Counted from the stretch's first letter, positions 7,057 to 14,095 are shown. The stretch: DNA of 15,172 bases from 2-12-FULL-40-12 sp964518135 (GCA_964518135.1 CAZFEY010000015.1:1-15172); one strand, 5' to 3'. Notes: generated by a model not told the origin, from the letters alone. Numbers and translations: made by a program.

Positions 7057-9141
7057 CTACTTGAATATCGATTTAAGATTTTCTCGGACACCAGCAAAAA
7101 AACTAAATTTTTCCGACGCCATCATCAATAAAAGTAGAACGCCAGCTGCTATAAATAACACATCCAATAGCGAAATGCTGGCATGCCCGCTTTCACCACC
7201 TCTTATATTAAGCTTAATTTTTTCTACGCTTTCTGGGTTAGATAAAGTAGAAAGATCTCCTAACTCTTCCCCAGTAAATAGTTTTCGCAGTATTCTTCTC
7301 ATAATCTTTCCTGATCTAGTCTTTGGTAGATCTCCCACTAAATAAATTTCTTTAGGTAGGGCTATTGGACCAACTTCTTTCTTAATTAAATCCAGAATTT
7401 CTTTTTTAACCTCTTCTGGTTTTTTCTGCCCCTTATAAACAACCATTACCACGGGCACTTCTCCCTTGATCTCGTCGGAAATACCAACCACGGCAGATTC
7501 TGTAATTTCCGGATGCAAATTGACTACTGCCTCCAATTCGCCCGTCGTAATTCTATGGCCAGCCACTTTTATTACGTCATCCATCCTGCCAACAATCCTA
7601 ATTAATCCATTCTCATCCTTTAAAGCGCCGTCTGAAGTTAGATAAACTTTTTCGCCATATTTCGACCAATAAGTTTCTTTATATTTTTCCGGATTTTTAT
7701 AAATACCTCGAAATAACCCCGGCGAAAACGGTGGCAATATCACCAAATTCCCTTGCTGGTTTGTCGAACATTTTTTTCCCTCTTCATCCAAAATATCCGT
7801 CTGTATCCCAGGGAATGGAATACCGGTAAATGCCGGTTTAAATGGACCTATGCCGGGCAAAGAAGTAATTAAAATACCTCCTGTTTCCGTTTGCCACCAA
7901 GTGTCCACTATTGGGCATTTTTCTTTGCCTACCTCTTTGAAATACCAATTCCAAGCGTCTTGATCTATCGGTTCGCCGACAGAACCCAACAATCTCACAC
8001 TATTAAGATTTTCCTCTTTTAAGATTACCGCCCCATATTTCTCAAACATTCTAATTGCTGTTGGGGCCGTATAAAAAATCGTAACCTTGTGCTTTTCAAT
8101 AATTTTTGCCCAACGATCTGGTTCTGGCCAATCAGGGGCTCCTTCAAAAATAAGAGTTGTTATTCCGTTAAGTAAAGGAGCGTAAACAGTGTATGTGTGC
8201 CCGGTAACCCAACCTGGATCCGAAGTACACCAGAAAATATCACCTTGCCCGCTGACGGGCAAAGTGTCTTTCATGTCAAAGATAAATTTCCCGGTAAATT
8301 TCGCCTGCACCGCGTACCCTCCGCAAATATGCACGCACCCTTTTGGTTTTCCGGTAGATCCTGACGTATAAAGAATAAATAATGGATCTTCAGAATCCAT
8401 TTGCTCGGGCTCGCAATCCCCGTTTTCATCTTTTATTAAATCTTCAAACCAGAAATCTTGGCCGTCTTGCCAAACGACCTTATTGCCGGCTCGCTTGACC
8501 ACAACAACCTTTTCTATATTTGTTTCTTCGATGCCGCTATCCGCGTTTTTCTTTAAATCCACTACTTGTCCTCTGCGGAAATAACCATCGGCAGTAATAA
8601 GTATTTTGGCTTCAGTATCTTGCAATCTCACTTTTAATGCCTCTGAAGAAAAGGCCGAAAAAACAACCGAATGCGCGGCCCCGATTCTCGCGCAAGCCAA
8701 CATTGAAATCACGACCTCTGGAATTATAGGTAAATAAATCCCTACCCTATCTCCTTTTTGTACGCCTAATTTTTTGAGGGCATTGGCTAATTTGTTTACC
8801 CTTTCAAAAAGCTCTCCATAGGTTAATATTTTTGCCTCTTCATCCGTCGGCTCTGGCTCCCAAATCAAAGCCGGTTTGTTTTTAATTCTCTCAAACCCAG
8901 CTTGGTTATACTCAAAGATATTAGAAGTTATATTTATTTTTCCACCAACAAACCATTTAAAATACGGAGCTTCGTGTTCAAAAACTTTCTTCCACGGAGA
9001 AAACCAATATAACTCCTTAGCTAATTTTTCCCAGAATTTTACGGGATCAGCATTTGCCTCTTCGTATATTTTATCGTCGTTCTGCCAAGCTTGTTTTTTA
9101 AAATCTTCTCTTGGGTAGTAAAGTTCGCCTTTTCTAATCAT
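7057..9141 (-). CDS. acsA: AMP-forming acetyl-CoA synthetase with a C-terminal membrane segment
   Basis: Acs activates acetate with ATP and CoA to acetyl-CoA by way of acetyl-AMP. The 694-residue protein has the ANL-family motifs in order: the YTSGSTGKPKG ATP loop (from 258), WWQTETGG, YLTSDGALKDENG, GRMDDVIKVAGHRI (hinge) and KTRSGKIMRRILR, whose Lys612 is the conserved acetylatable catalytic lysine. The normal enzyme ends near residue 645. Here about 50 more residues follow, with a strongly hydrophobic stretch at 656-676 and a short basic tail, predicting a C-terminal membrane anchor. The ATG at 9141 is preceded by AGGA at good spacing and by an extended -10 box. The gene heads the acsA-ppsA-fbp-aldolase series. 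Activity is well supported; the anchor is a prediction from hydrophobicity. Confidence 0.93.
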   Translation of the reverse strand: MIRKGELYYPREDFKKQAWQNDDKIYEEANADPVKFWEKLAKELYWFSPWKKVFEHEAPYFKWFVGGKINITSNIFEYNQAGFERIKNKPALIWEPEPTDEEAKILTYGELFERVNKLANALKKLGVQKGDRVGIYLPIIPEVVISMLACARIGAAHSVVFSAFSSEALKVRLQDTEAKILITADGYFRRGQVVDLKKNADSGIEETNIEKVVVVKRAGNKVVWQDGQDFWFEDLIKDENGDCEPEQMDSEDPLFILYTSGSTGKPKGCVHICGGYAVQAKFTGKFIFDMKDTLPVSGQGDIFWCTSDPGWVTGHTYTVYAPLLNGITTLIFEGAPDWPEPDRWAKIIEKHKVTIFYTAPTAIRMFEKYGAVILKEENLNSVRLLGSVGEPIDQDAWNWYFKEVGKEKCPIVDTWWQTETGGILITSLPGIGPFKPAFTGIPFPGIQTDILDEEGKKCSTNQQGNLVILPPFSPGLFRGIYKNPEKYKETYWSKYGEKVYLTSDGALKDENGLIRIVGRMDDVIKVAGHRITTGELEAVVNLHPEITESAVVGISDEIKGEVPVVMVVYKGQKKPEEVKKEILDLIKKEVGPIALPKEIYLVGDLPKTRSGKIMRRILRKLFTGEELGDLSTLSNPESVEKIKLNIRGGESGHASISLLDVLFIAAGVLLLLMMASEKFSFFAGVRENLKSIFK

Positions 9142-9152
9142 AGTATTCCTAA

Positions 9153-9161
9153 ATTATACCA
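9153..9161 (-). promoter_or_regulatory. Extended -10 promoter of the acsA operon
   Basis: The minus strand reads TGGTATAAT, a perfect TGnTATAAT extended -10 box (9161-9153), with no convincing -35 box. Its last base is 11 bases before the acsA ATG, which would start the RNA about 5 bases before the codon, nearly leaderless. It directly follows the predicted terminator at 9211-9239, as expected for a new transcription unit. Confidence 0.55.
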
Positions 9162-9210
9162 AACAAAGTCCAAATCAAAAAGACTGCTTAATTCTAAAAT
9201 ATTTTATAGA

Positions 9211-9239
9211 AATAAAAAACGACCAGCTTATACTGATCG
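9211..9239 (-). terminator. Intrinsic terminator after the small membrane protein genes
   Basis: On the minus strand CGATCAG (9239-9233), a 6-base loop and CTGGTCG (9226-9220) form a 7-base-pair stem with one G-U pair, followed at once by TTTTTT (9219-9214) and then ATT. This is a standard Rho-independent layout, placed 25 bases after the stop of the last membrane protein gene and before the acsA promoter. Confidence 0.7.
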
Positions 9240-9263
9240 ACAAAATTATAACCTCTTTTATTT

Positions 9264-9440
9264 TTACAGCGCTCCAATAATTCTCAAGAAAAGAATAAAT
9301 CCTATTAAAGAAGATAGCCCAATTATGAACAATCCAATAGCCATAATCCTGCTGTAACGGCCAAGCCATATGATACCTATTATGATAATGGCAAAAAAGA
9401 CTATCGCAGAAAGAATAATCGCCAAGATAAATGGCTCCAT
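9264..9440 (-). CDS. Small two-pass membrane protein
   Basis: The 58-residue protein starting MEPFILAII is almost wholly hydrophobic, with membrane segments at about 4-26 and 32-52 and basic residues in the short loop between them (LGRYSR). An upstream TTG at 9452 in the same frame would add four residues, MKKS; the ATG is preferred but this is not decided by a Shine-Dalgarno site. It is the last gene before the terminator at 9211-9239 and follows the four-pass protein closely. A longer frame over the same bases (9175-9459) reads as a mix of polar and aromatic residues without a domain and is judged a shadow. No family was recognised. Confidence 0.6.
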   Translation of the reverse strand: MEPFILAIILSAIVFFAIIIIGIIWLGRYSRIMAIGLFIIGLSSLIGFILFLRIIGAL

Positions 9441-9455
9441 GCTTTTTTTCAAAAA

Positions 9456-9836
9456 TCAAGCTTGGCTATTGGACAATGTGTAACCCTGATTACTAATAGA
9501 ATAATCATCTTTGAATCTATACCAAGAAAAAATATATAGCACGACAAGTACTATTCCTAGTATAAGAACCTTGGCAGCGTTCGGAAAATCGCCATACTGC
9601 ATAGACAGCAAGTTGAGCAATAATACGTCTGCGCCAAAAAGGAATCCTAGGCTTATAGGAAACACTGAATATACGCCCACTCCAATACCAATATAAACAA
9701 GAGAAAAAATGGCAAGAGTAAGCCAGCGATCAAAATCCTGTGCCTTGCTAAGATAAGACGCTGTAAAATATGCCAACGAAAGACCAAAAAGAAAAATAAT
9801 TAATCCGAAGATAATTTTTAAAAGATTATTCTTCAT
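9456..9836 (-). CDS. Four-pass membrane protein of unknown function
   Basis: The 126-residue protein has hydrophobic segments at about 5-28, 38-58, 60-78 and 88-106, then a polar C-terminal tail (YRFKDDYSISNQGYTLSNSQ). No catalytic motif or named family could be seen. The ATG at 9836 lies 4 bases after the stop of the six-pass protein gene, and its own TGA stop lies next to the following small gene, so the group is probably translated from one message. The TGA stop is useful evidence that UGA is not recoded in this genome. Confidence 0.7.
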   Translation of the reverse strand: MKNNLLKIIFGLIIFLFGLSLAYFTASYLSKAQDFDRWLTLAIFSLVYIGIGVGVYSVFPISLGFLFGADVLLLNLLSMQYGDFPNAAKVLILGIVLVVLYIFSWYRFKDDYSISNQGYTLSNSQA

Positions 9837-9840
9837 ATTT

Positions 9841-10398
9841 TTACGTTAACTTATCTTTAAATTTAATTACCGCTATAAAGACCGCGAAAGCAAGAGAAAT
9901 CCCTGCCGCAACGATACGGGCAAACTCTCCAAGATCACCCAACTGAAAATATACATAAAAAAGAATGAGAGCCCCACCAAATACGTTTCCATACATTATC
10001 GTATTGTTAACCTTCATAAACATTCCCCACAATATCACTGAAAACCCGATAACGATACCAGCAATAATGGATAATAACGAATGGTTTAAAGCATCAACAA
10101 TATACCTAACAAAAATAGGCAATATCAGCGCTATAGAAAAAGTGATTGTCCAACTGCGAAATACTGATAATTGCTGAATCGGGGTTAAGTGGGAAAAATT
10201 CTTCCTTGAATGACGAGTAGCGATCAGATATATAAGAAAAAATAGAAAAACCCAAAACAACAAATTCACTAACCCACCCATCATCTCGAACCCTGAATAA
10301 CCATCATAGGAGGTAAAAGAGGTAGAAAAAGCAATAAATATAAGACCAGTAGCGAAAATAAGAAATGGCCAAACGATAACCAAAGCAAGTAATTCCAT
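9841..10398 (-). CDS. Six-pass membrane protein of unknown function
   Basis: The 185-residue protein has six predicted membrane segments (about 3-25, 41-60, 83-101, 107-128, 134-152 and 159-179). A basic cytoplasmic-type loop follows the second (RHSRKNFSHLTPIQQ), and a short KFKDKLT tail ends the protein. No transporter or enzyme signature was recognised. It is 43 bases downstream of the 82-residue cysteine-loop protein and 4 bases upstream of the four-pass protein. The short C-terminal KFKD and the YRFKDD of its neighbour are alike, hinting that the two may be distant relatives or partners, but this is only a weak visual similarity. Confidence 0.72.
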   Translation of the reverse strand: MELLALVIVWPFLIFATGLIFIAFSTSFTSYDGYSGFEMMGGLVNLLFWVFLFFLIYLIATRHSRKNFSHLTPIQQLSVFRSWTITFSIALILPIFVRYIVDALNHSLLSIIAGIVIGFSVILWGMFMKVNNTIMYGNVFGGALILFYVYFQLGDLGEFARIVAAGISLAFAVFIAVIKFKDKLT

Positions 10399-10441
10399 AG
10401 TTTTTAATTAGCAGCTGTTAATTATGCGAGCTGTTTAATTA

Positions 10442-10690
10442 TTATAACTTCTTTAACCAAAAAATCCAAAAAAATATATCTATTAATCCAACTATAATAA
10501 CTGAAGTATAGCTACGCGCACCGCTACAATCCGCCGTACATATTGGCATATTAAAGAAACGGGGATCTGGCTCTCCACACCAAGAAGGAATACAAGCGGA
10601 TGATATTTGATAATAAATATAAATCGTTATCCCAAGAAATATTAAGGCTAAAACAAGAAATAACCAACTCCAGATTTTGTATCTTGTCAT
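10442..10690 (-). CDS. Small two-pass membrane protein with a four-cysteine outer loop
   Basis: The 82-residue protein has membrane segments at about 8-27 and 62-79. Between them lies a polar loop with four cysteines (33, 38, 51, 55) in the pattern CX4C...CX3C, suited to two disulfides or a metal site outside the membrane. The start ATG at 10690 is preceded by a perfect TATAAT at 10699-10704. It is the first of four membrane protein genes that separate the GAPDH gene from acsA. No known family was recognised, and no function is proposed. Confidence 0.65.
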   Translation of the reverse strand: MTRYKIWSWLFLVLALIFLGITIYIYYQISSACIPSWCGEPDPRFFNMPICTADCSGARSYTSVIIVGLIDIFFWIFWLKKL

Positions 10691-10698
10691 ATGCTTTA

Positions 10699-10704
10699 AT
10701 TATA
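10699..10704 (-). promoter_or_regulatory. Candidate -10 box for the membrane protein genes
   Basis: The minus strand has a perfect TATAAT ending 8 bases before the ATG at 10690. No good -35 box lies at the usual distance, and the RNA would start at or next to the start codon. It may be chance in AT-rich DNA, but the position is like that of the acsA promoter. Confidence 0.35.
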
Positions 10705-10716
10705 ATCTTTTCCCAC

Positions 10717-10741
10717 CCTTCGATGTGACTCAGGACAAGCA
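10717..10741 (+). repeat. Short repeat related to insertion B of ppsA
   Basis: The plus strand from CCCTTCGATG to CTCAGGACAAGC resembles the minus-strand CCCTTCAACAAGCTCAGGGC core in ppsA, with matching CCCTTC and CTCAGG blocks and a purine-rich end. It lies in the 60-base gap between the GAPDH gene stop and the next membrane protein gene. The copies are in opposite orientations. Confidence 0.5.
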
Positions 10742-10750
10742 AACCCTATA

Positions 10751-11755
10751 TTAAATCTTTTTTCCGATGTATTCGCATAATTCGGCTAAACGACAGGCGT
10801 AGCCCCATTCGTTGTCATACCAGGCAACCACTTTCACCAAGCCATCTTTGGCCATAGTCAAAGGCAAATCAACGATTGAGGAGAATGGACTCTGTTTATA
10901 GTCTACAGAGACCAATGGAGTTTCCTCAACTCCTAAAATGCCTTTGAGTTCATTTTCTGCCGCTTTTTTAAATGCGGAATTAATTTTTTCTACAGTTGTT
11001 TCTTTCTTAACGTTGCAAATCAAATCGATCACAGAAACCGTAGGCGTTGGTACGCGAAAAGCAATTCCGTCTAATTTGCCATCTATTTCTGGGACAACCT
11101 TACCAATAGCAGAAGCCGCTCCCGTAGAGGTTGGAATGATGCTTAAAGCTGCTGCCCTTGCTCTTCTCAAGTCTTTATGTGGTAAATCCAATATTTGCTG
11201 ATCATTAGTATACGCATGACAGGTAGTCATAAATCCCCTTTCAATCTTAAAATTATCATTAAGGACTTTTGCAACAGTAGCCAAACAATTAGTAGTGCAA
11301 GAAGCCATAGAAACGACGTTGTCCTTTTTAGCGTCGTATTGGTCCGCATTAACGCCCAAGACAAGCATTGGAACATTTTCACTCTTACATGGGGCTGAAA
11401 TTATCACTTTTTTAGCGCCAGCTGCAATATGTTTTGAGGCGCCGTCATAATCCGTAAAGTATCCTGTACACTCCAAAACAATATCAACCCCTAATTTTTT
11501 CCAAGGCAAATTAGCCGGATCTTTTTCGGCAAATATTTGAATCTTTTTACCATCAACAATTAAATGATCTTTGTCCGAACCTATCTTTCTATCGTAGATA
11601 CCGTAAACAGAATCATACTTTAAAAGATGTGCCAGTGTTTTGCTATCGGTTAAATCATTAATTGCTACCACCTCTAAATCTGGGTGTTTATCTAAAATAT
11701 TTTTGAATACTGGTCGGCCTATACGACCGAATCCATTTATAGCAATTTTAGTCAT
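10751..11755 (-). CDS. gap: Glyceraldehyde-3-phosphate dehydrogenase, phosphorylating
   Basis: GAPDH interconverts glyceraldehyde-3-phosphate and 1,3-bisphosphoglycerate with NAD. The 334-residue protein starts MTKIAINGFGRIGRP at the ATG at 11755. The frame runs on to 11785, but those 10 residues are encoded by repeat DNA and are not part of the family. GFGRIGR (8-14) is the dinucleotide loop; Asp34 in AINDLTD suggests NAD rather than NADP. ASCTTNC carries the catalytic Cys153, and HAYTNDQ the region of the catalytic His. The C-terminal WYDNEWGYACR is typical. It follows the glutaredoxin gene by 66 bases of repeat-rich DNA. No phosphoglycerate kinase gene is adjacent, although gap and pgk are often neighbours in bacteria. 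Confidence 0.95.
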   Translation of the reverse strand: MTKIAINGFGRIGRPVFKNILDKHPDLEVVAINDLTDSKTLAHLLKYDSVYGIYDRKIGSDKDHLIVDGKKIQIFAEKDPANLPWKKLGVDIVLECTGYFTDYDGASKHIAAGAKKVIISAPCKSENVPMLVLGVNADQYDAKKDNVVSMASCTTNCLATVAKVLNDNFKIERGFMTTCHAYTNDQQILDLPHKDLRRARAAALSIIPTSTGAASAIGKVVPEIDGKLDGIAFRVPTPTVSVIDLICNVKKETTVEKINSAFKKAAENELKGILGVEETPLVSVDYKQSPFSSIVDLPLTMAKDGLVKVVAWYDNEWGYACRLAELCEYIGKKI

Positions 11756-11782
11756 AAATCTTAAAACATAAAACTTGAAGCA

Positions 11783-11813
11783 CATGTTTCATGTTTCATG
11801 CTTCACGTTTCAT
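11783..11813. repeat. Seven-base tandem repeat (CATGTTT)
   Basis: Four consecutive 7-base units read CATGTTT, CATGTTT, CATGCTT and CACGTTT, ending in CAT. A more degenerate AT-rich stretch (11756-11782) with similar words links it to the gap start. On the minus strand the repeat supplies several in-frame or near-frame ATG codons, which confuses start prediction for gap. Confidence 0.75.
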
Positions 11814-11821
11814 AAAGTAAT

Positions 11822-12058
11822 TTACTTAATATCTAATAGCTTTTTTATCCTTTCTTCGTCAAATCCAACCACAATTTGACCGTTTATCTCCGAAACGGGC
11901 ACTCCCATTTGACCTGATCTTTCTATCATTTCGCGAGCCGCTGCCCGATCCCGAGACACGTCTATTTCCGTATATTCAACGTTATTGTTTTTTAAAAAAT
12001 CTTTTAAAGTGTGACACCAATGACACGCTGGAGTTGTATATACTTTTACCGTATTCAT
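11822..12058 (-). CDS. Small glutaredoxin-like thiol oxidoreductase
   Basis: The 78-residue protein has a thioredoxin fold: VKVYTTPACHWCHTLKDFL with the active-site CHWC (Cys12, Cys15), the NNVEYTEIDVSRD strand, GQMGVPVSEING with the cis-proline, and GFDEERIKKLL at the end. Such stand-alone mini-glutaredoxins reduce disulfides in proteins or serve as electron donors. The start MNTVKV (ATG at 12058) is chosen; an upstream extension to 12118 would add 20 residues with RTNLFI repeats that come from the tandem DNA repeat at 12061-12126. It lies between the mutase and GAPDH genes. GAPDH has a redox-sensitive catalytic Cys, so a protective role is conceivable but not shown. Confidence 0.87.
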   Translation of the reverse strand: MNTVKVYTTPACHWCHTLKDFLKNNNVEYTEIDVSRDRAAAREMIERSGQMGVPVSEINGQIVVGFDEERIKKLLDIK

Positions 12059-12060
12059 AT

Positions 12061-12126
12061 TGATAAACAAGTTTGTTCTCCTGTGTCGAATAAACAAGTT
12101 TGTTCTTTGAATAAACAAGTTTGTTT
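12061..12126. repeat. Triple ATAAACAAGTTTGTT repeat
   Basis: The 15-base core occurs exactly at 12063-12077, 12090-12104 and 12111-12125, with start-to-start spacing of 27 and 21 bases. Each core holds AAACAA and TTGTTT arms around GT, so it is almost a palindrome. It fills the gap between the mutase stop (12141) and the glutaredoxin start (12058). It could be a repeated protein-binding site or just expanded repeat DNA. Confidence 0.75.
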
Positions 12127-12140
12127 CTCCGAAATAAAAT

Positions 12141-12818
12141 CTAAAATATATTTTTATTTACCACTTTTAACGACCCATCTAATTCATATTCTATAAGGCC
12201 TGCGTAAGGAACCTCCACGTTGATTATATCATTGTCGGGTATCTTCTCAACATATTTCATAATCGCCCTTAAAGAATTATGACTGGCAACAATTAGAACA
12301 TTTTTACCATTTTTTAAATCTGTTTCTGCATACTTTTTATAAAAAGGCATAGTTCTGTTGCAAACCGCTTTTAAACTCTCTCCGCCTGGCGGTGAGACAT
12401 CATAGCTCCTCCTCCATAAATGTACTTTTTCTTCGCCGTATTCTTTCATCGCTTCTTCTTTATTAATTCCCTGTAATTTTCCATAATATCTTTCGTTTAG
12501 TTTCTCTGTGGTATAAATCGGGACACCTTCATTGTTTTCTTTATCGGCATAACCGCCCCAATTTTTCATTTTGCCCGGATCTAAATGAACAAATATAGGA
12601 TATTTATTGATGCACTGTAGCGTTCTGGCCACGGTATCTTGGTTGCGAAAAAGAGACGAAGAATAGATCTTGTCGATTTTATGCTGGAATATTTTTTCAG
12701 CCAGCATCCCTGTTTTTTCTAATTCATTTTTATCCAACGGAACATCCGTCCAGCCAGTAAAACGGAATTCCGTGTTCCATTGCGATTTTAGATGTCGTAA
12801 TAAAAATAGTTTAATCAT
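12141..12818 (-). CDS. gpmA: 2,3-bisphosphoglycerate-dependent phosphoglycerate mutase, divergent
   Basis: The enzyme interconverts 3- and 2-phosphoglycerate through a phosphohistidine. The 225-residue length fits the dPGM family. Visible motifs are LLRHLKSQWN (catalytic His9), FTGWTDVPL, LNERYYGKLQG (acid catalyst Glu109), WRRSYDVSPPGGES and IVASHNSLRAI (second His180). Two sites differ from the usual forms: RHL where most have RHG, and ASHNSLR where most have AHGNSLR, so the second His seems one position nearer the NSLR segment. The mutase start lies 3 bases after the stop of the two-domain protein gene. It might be a functional variant or a related phosphatase; pathway context with enolase and GAPDH favours the mutase. 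Confidence 0.87.
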   Translation of the reverse strand: MIKLFLLRHLKSQWNTEFRFTGWTDVPLDKNELEKTGMLAEKIFQHKIDKIYSSSLFRNQDTVARTLQCINKYPIFVHLDPGKMKNWGGYADKENNEGVPIYTTEKLNERYYGKLQGINKEEAMKEYGEEKVHLWRRSYDVSPPGGESLKAVCNRTMPFYKKYAETDLKNGKNVLIVASHNSLRAIMKYVEKIPDNDIINVEVPYAGLIEYELDGSLKVVNKNIF

Positions 12819-12821
12819 AGC

Positions 12822-14093
12822 TTAATCTAAAAATCTGAAAGTAGAAAGAAATTGTTTTGTGTCTAAAATAAATTCTGGATTCCCTCCATAGCTAGGATCG
12901 CAAGTGATATTACCGATTCTTACGACGTAAGAATAAGAAGGATGAGGAATGATTATTTCGTCCCACCAACAATTGATATCCCCGCTCGCGTAAATATATG
13001 CTTCGACAGGAGCATCTATTTTCTTGGGCACAAATTTACTAGTTTGATTATCTTCATGAAGCCATTGTTTACTATCTGTGTCGAAGTAGAAATAGAAGGC
13101 TCCTACTTGATCTTTAAGTTCATAATTGCCAAAAGAATCGTTGAAAACCTTAACGCCTATCGCATTGGTCAATCCTCCGTTCGCATTCTCTCTTTCGAGA
13201 GAGAGAATGAGAGGGTCTAAGCGCTCTGTCTTCGTCTCTTTTTCTTTATAAAAAGATGGGTATTTAAACTCAAACTCATATTCTTCGTTCCGATAAGTCT
13301 TCCAATCAGTTATTTCGTTCGAGCTGATAAATCTAAAAGTTGAAATAATTTTTTGCGTTAAAGGCATGTAATATTCATATAGGGAGTGTGATGGAGATAC
13401 AAATTCTGATATCAACCCTTCTTCTTGTGGTAGAAAATTACCAAGGGCGTTTATGATATACAATCTTTCATTGTTAATTAGATTATATGTATCCGTCTGC
13501 CCCCAATAGCTCCTATTATACTTAAAGGCAGGTACCCCTTCCAATATAAGGTCAGTAATAGAATCAGGTCTTATTTCAAAACAAATCCCTGGGTCGCATT
13601 CTGCGGTAAGTAATCTTGTTTTATAGCTTTCGATAGAATCTATAAGGATCTCTGGATACGTAACTATCCCAATATAATAAAAAAAGTCGCAAAGACGAAC
13701 TTGTTCTCCAATAGGAGATTGACAAATCATAGGCTGGAAGAGAACGCTAAACTTCTTAGTCGGGACTTCTTCGGAGGATGGAATGGTACCGGGAAGATGA
13801 TAGGAAGGAGTATCCTCTTCTTCCTCAATTTCCTTAGTTACCACCCAGTTGTCTGGATATTTCATCTCAAAACCATACTCTTCGTTCCGATAAGTCTTCC
13901 AGTTCGTAATTTCTTCATCAGAGATCTCTTTCGATGGTGTCTTTTGGGACATATCTACTTCTAGTCCAGAAGTATTTAACTCGACAATCCACGAGTAGTA
14001 ATAATTTGATACCGCTAGACATACTGCAATAGCTAACAACAAAACAACTAATAAATATAATATATTAGTTTTTCCTTGAGCGATAAATGACAT
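12822..14093 (-). CDS. Membrane-anchored protein with two copies of a WKTYRNEEYGFEFKYP domain
   Basis: The 423-residue protein has an N-terminal membrane segment (about 10-33) and a large outer part. Two related domains start at WKTYRNEEYGFEMKYP (from 65) and WKTYRNEEYEFEFKYP (from 264), 199 residues apart, and each ends with an ISTFRF or FLSTFRF motif (about 251-256 and 417-422). The motif followed by a hydrophobic-polar beta pattern resembles PsbP/MOG1-like domains seen in predicted surface proteins of Parcubacteria-type genomes; this is a visual match. Cysteines occur in each copy and may form disulfides. Function is unknown. The gene sits tightly between eno and gpmA (2 and 3 bases), so it seems to be part of the same message although it has no obvious metabolic role. 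Confidence 0.82.
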   Translation of the reverse strand: MSFIAQGKTNILYLLVVLLLAIAVCLAVSNYYYSWIVELNTSGLEVDMSQKTPSKEISDEEITNWKTYRNEEYGFEMKYPDNWVVTKEIEEEEDTPSYHLPGTIPSSEEVPTKKFSVLFQPMICQSPIGEQVRLCDFFYYIGIVTYPEILIDSIESYKTRLLTAECDPGICFEIRPDSITDLILEGVPAFKYNRSYWGQTDTYNLINNERLYIINALGNFLPQEEGLISEFVSPSHSLYEYYMPLTQKIISTFRFISSNEITDWKTYRNEEYEFEFKYPSFYKEKETKTERLDPLILSLERENANGGLTNAIGVKVFNDSFGNYELKDQVGAFYFYFDTDSKQWLHEDNQTSKFVPKKIDAPVEAYIYASGDINCWWDEIIIPHPSYSYVVRIGNITCDPSYGGNPEFILDTKQFLSTFRFLD

Positions 14094-14095
14094 AA

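Noticed and set aside
9175..9459. Alternative 94-codon minus-strand frame over the small membrane protein gene
   Set aside because: It runs through the predicted terminator, has no domain pattern, and the other frame gives a clean two-helix membrane protein.
10406..10423. Near-palindrome AATTAGCAGCTGTTAATT as an operator
   Set aside because: It has one mismatched pair, is a single copy in AT-rich DNA, and sits mid-cluster; too weak to list as a site.
10551..10742. 63-codon minus-strand frame overlapping the 82-residue protein gene
   Set aside because: It is out of frame with the two-helix protein, begins in the repeat core, and has no recognisable pattern.
12061..12126. Possible CRISPR array
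   Set aside because: Only three 15-base repeats with 6- and 12-base spacers of unrelated length, and no cas genes; not CRISPR.
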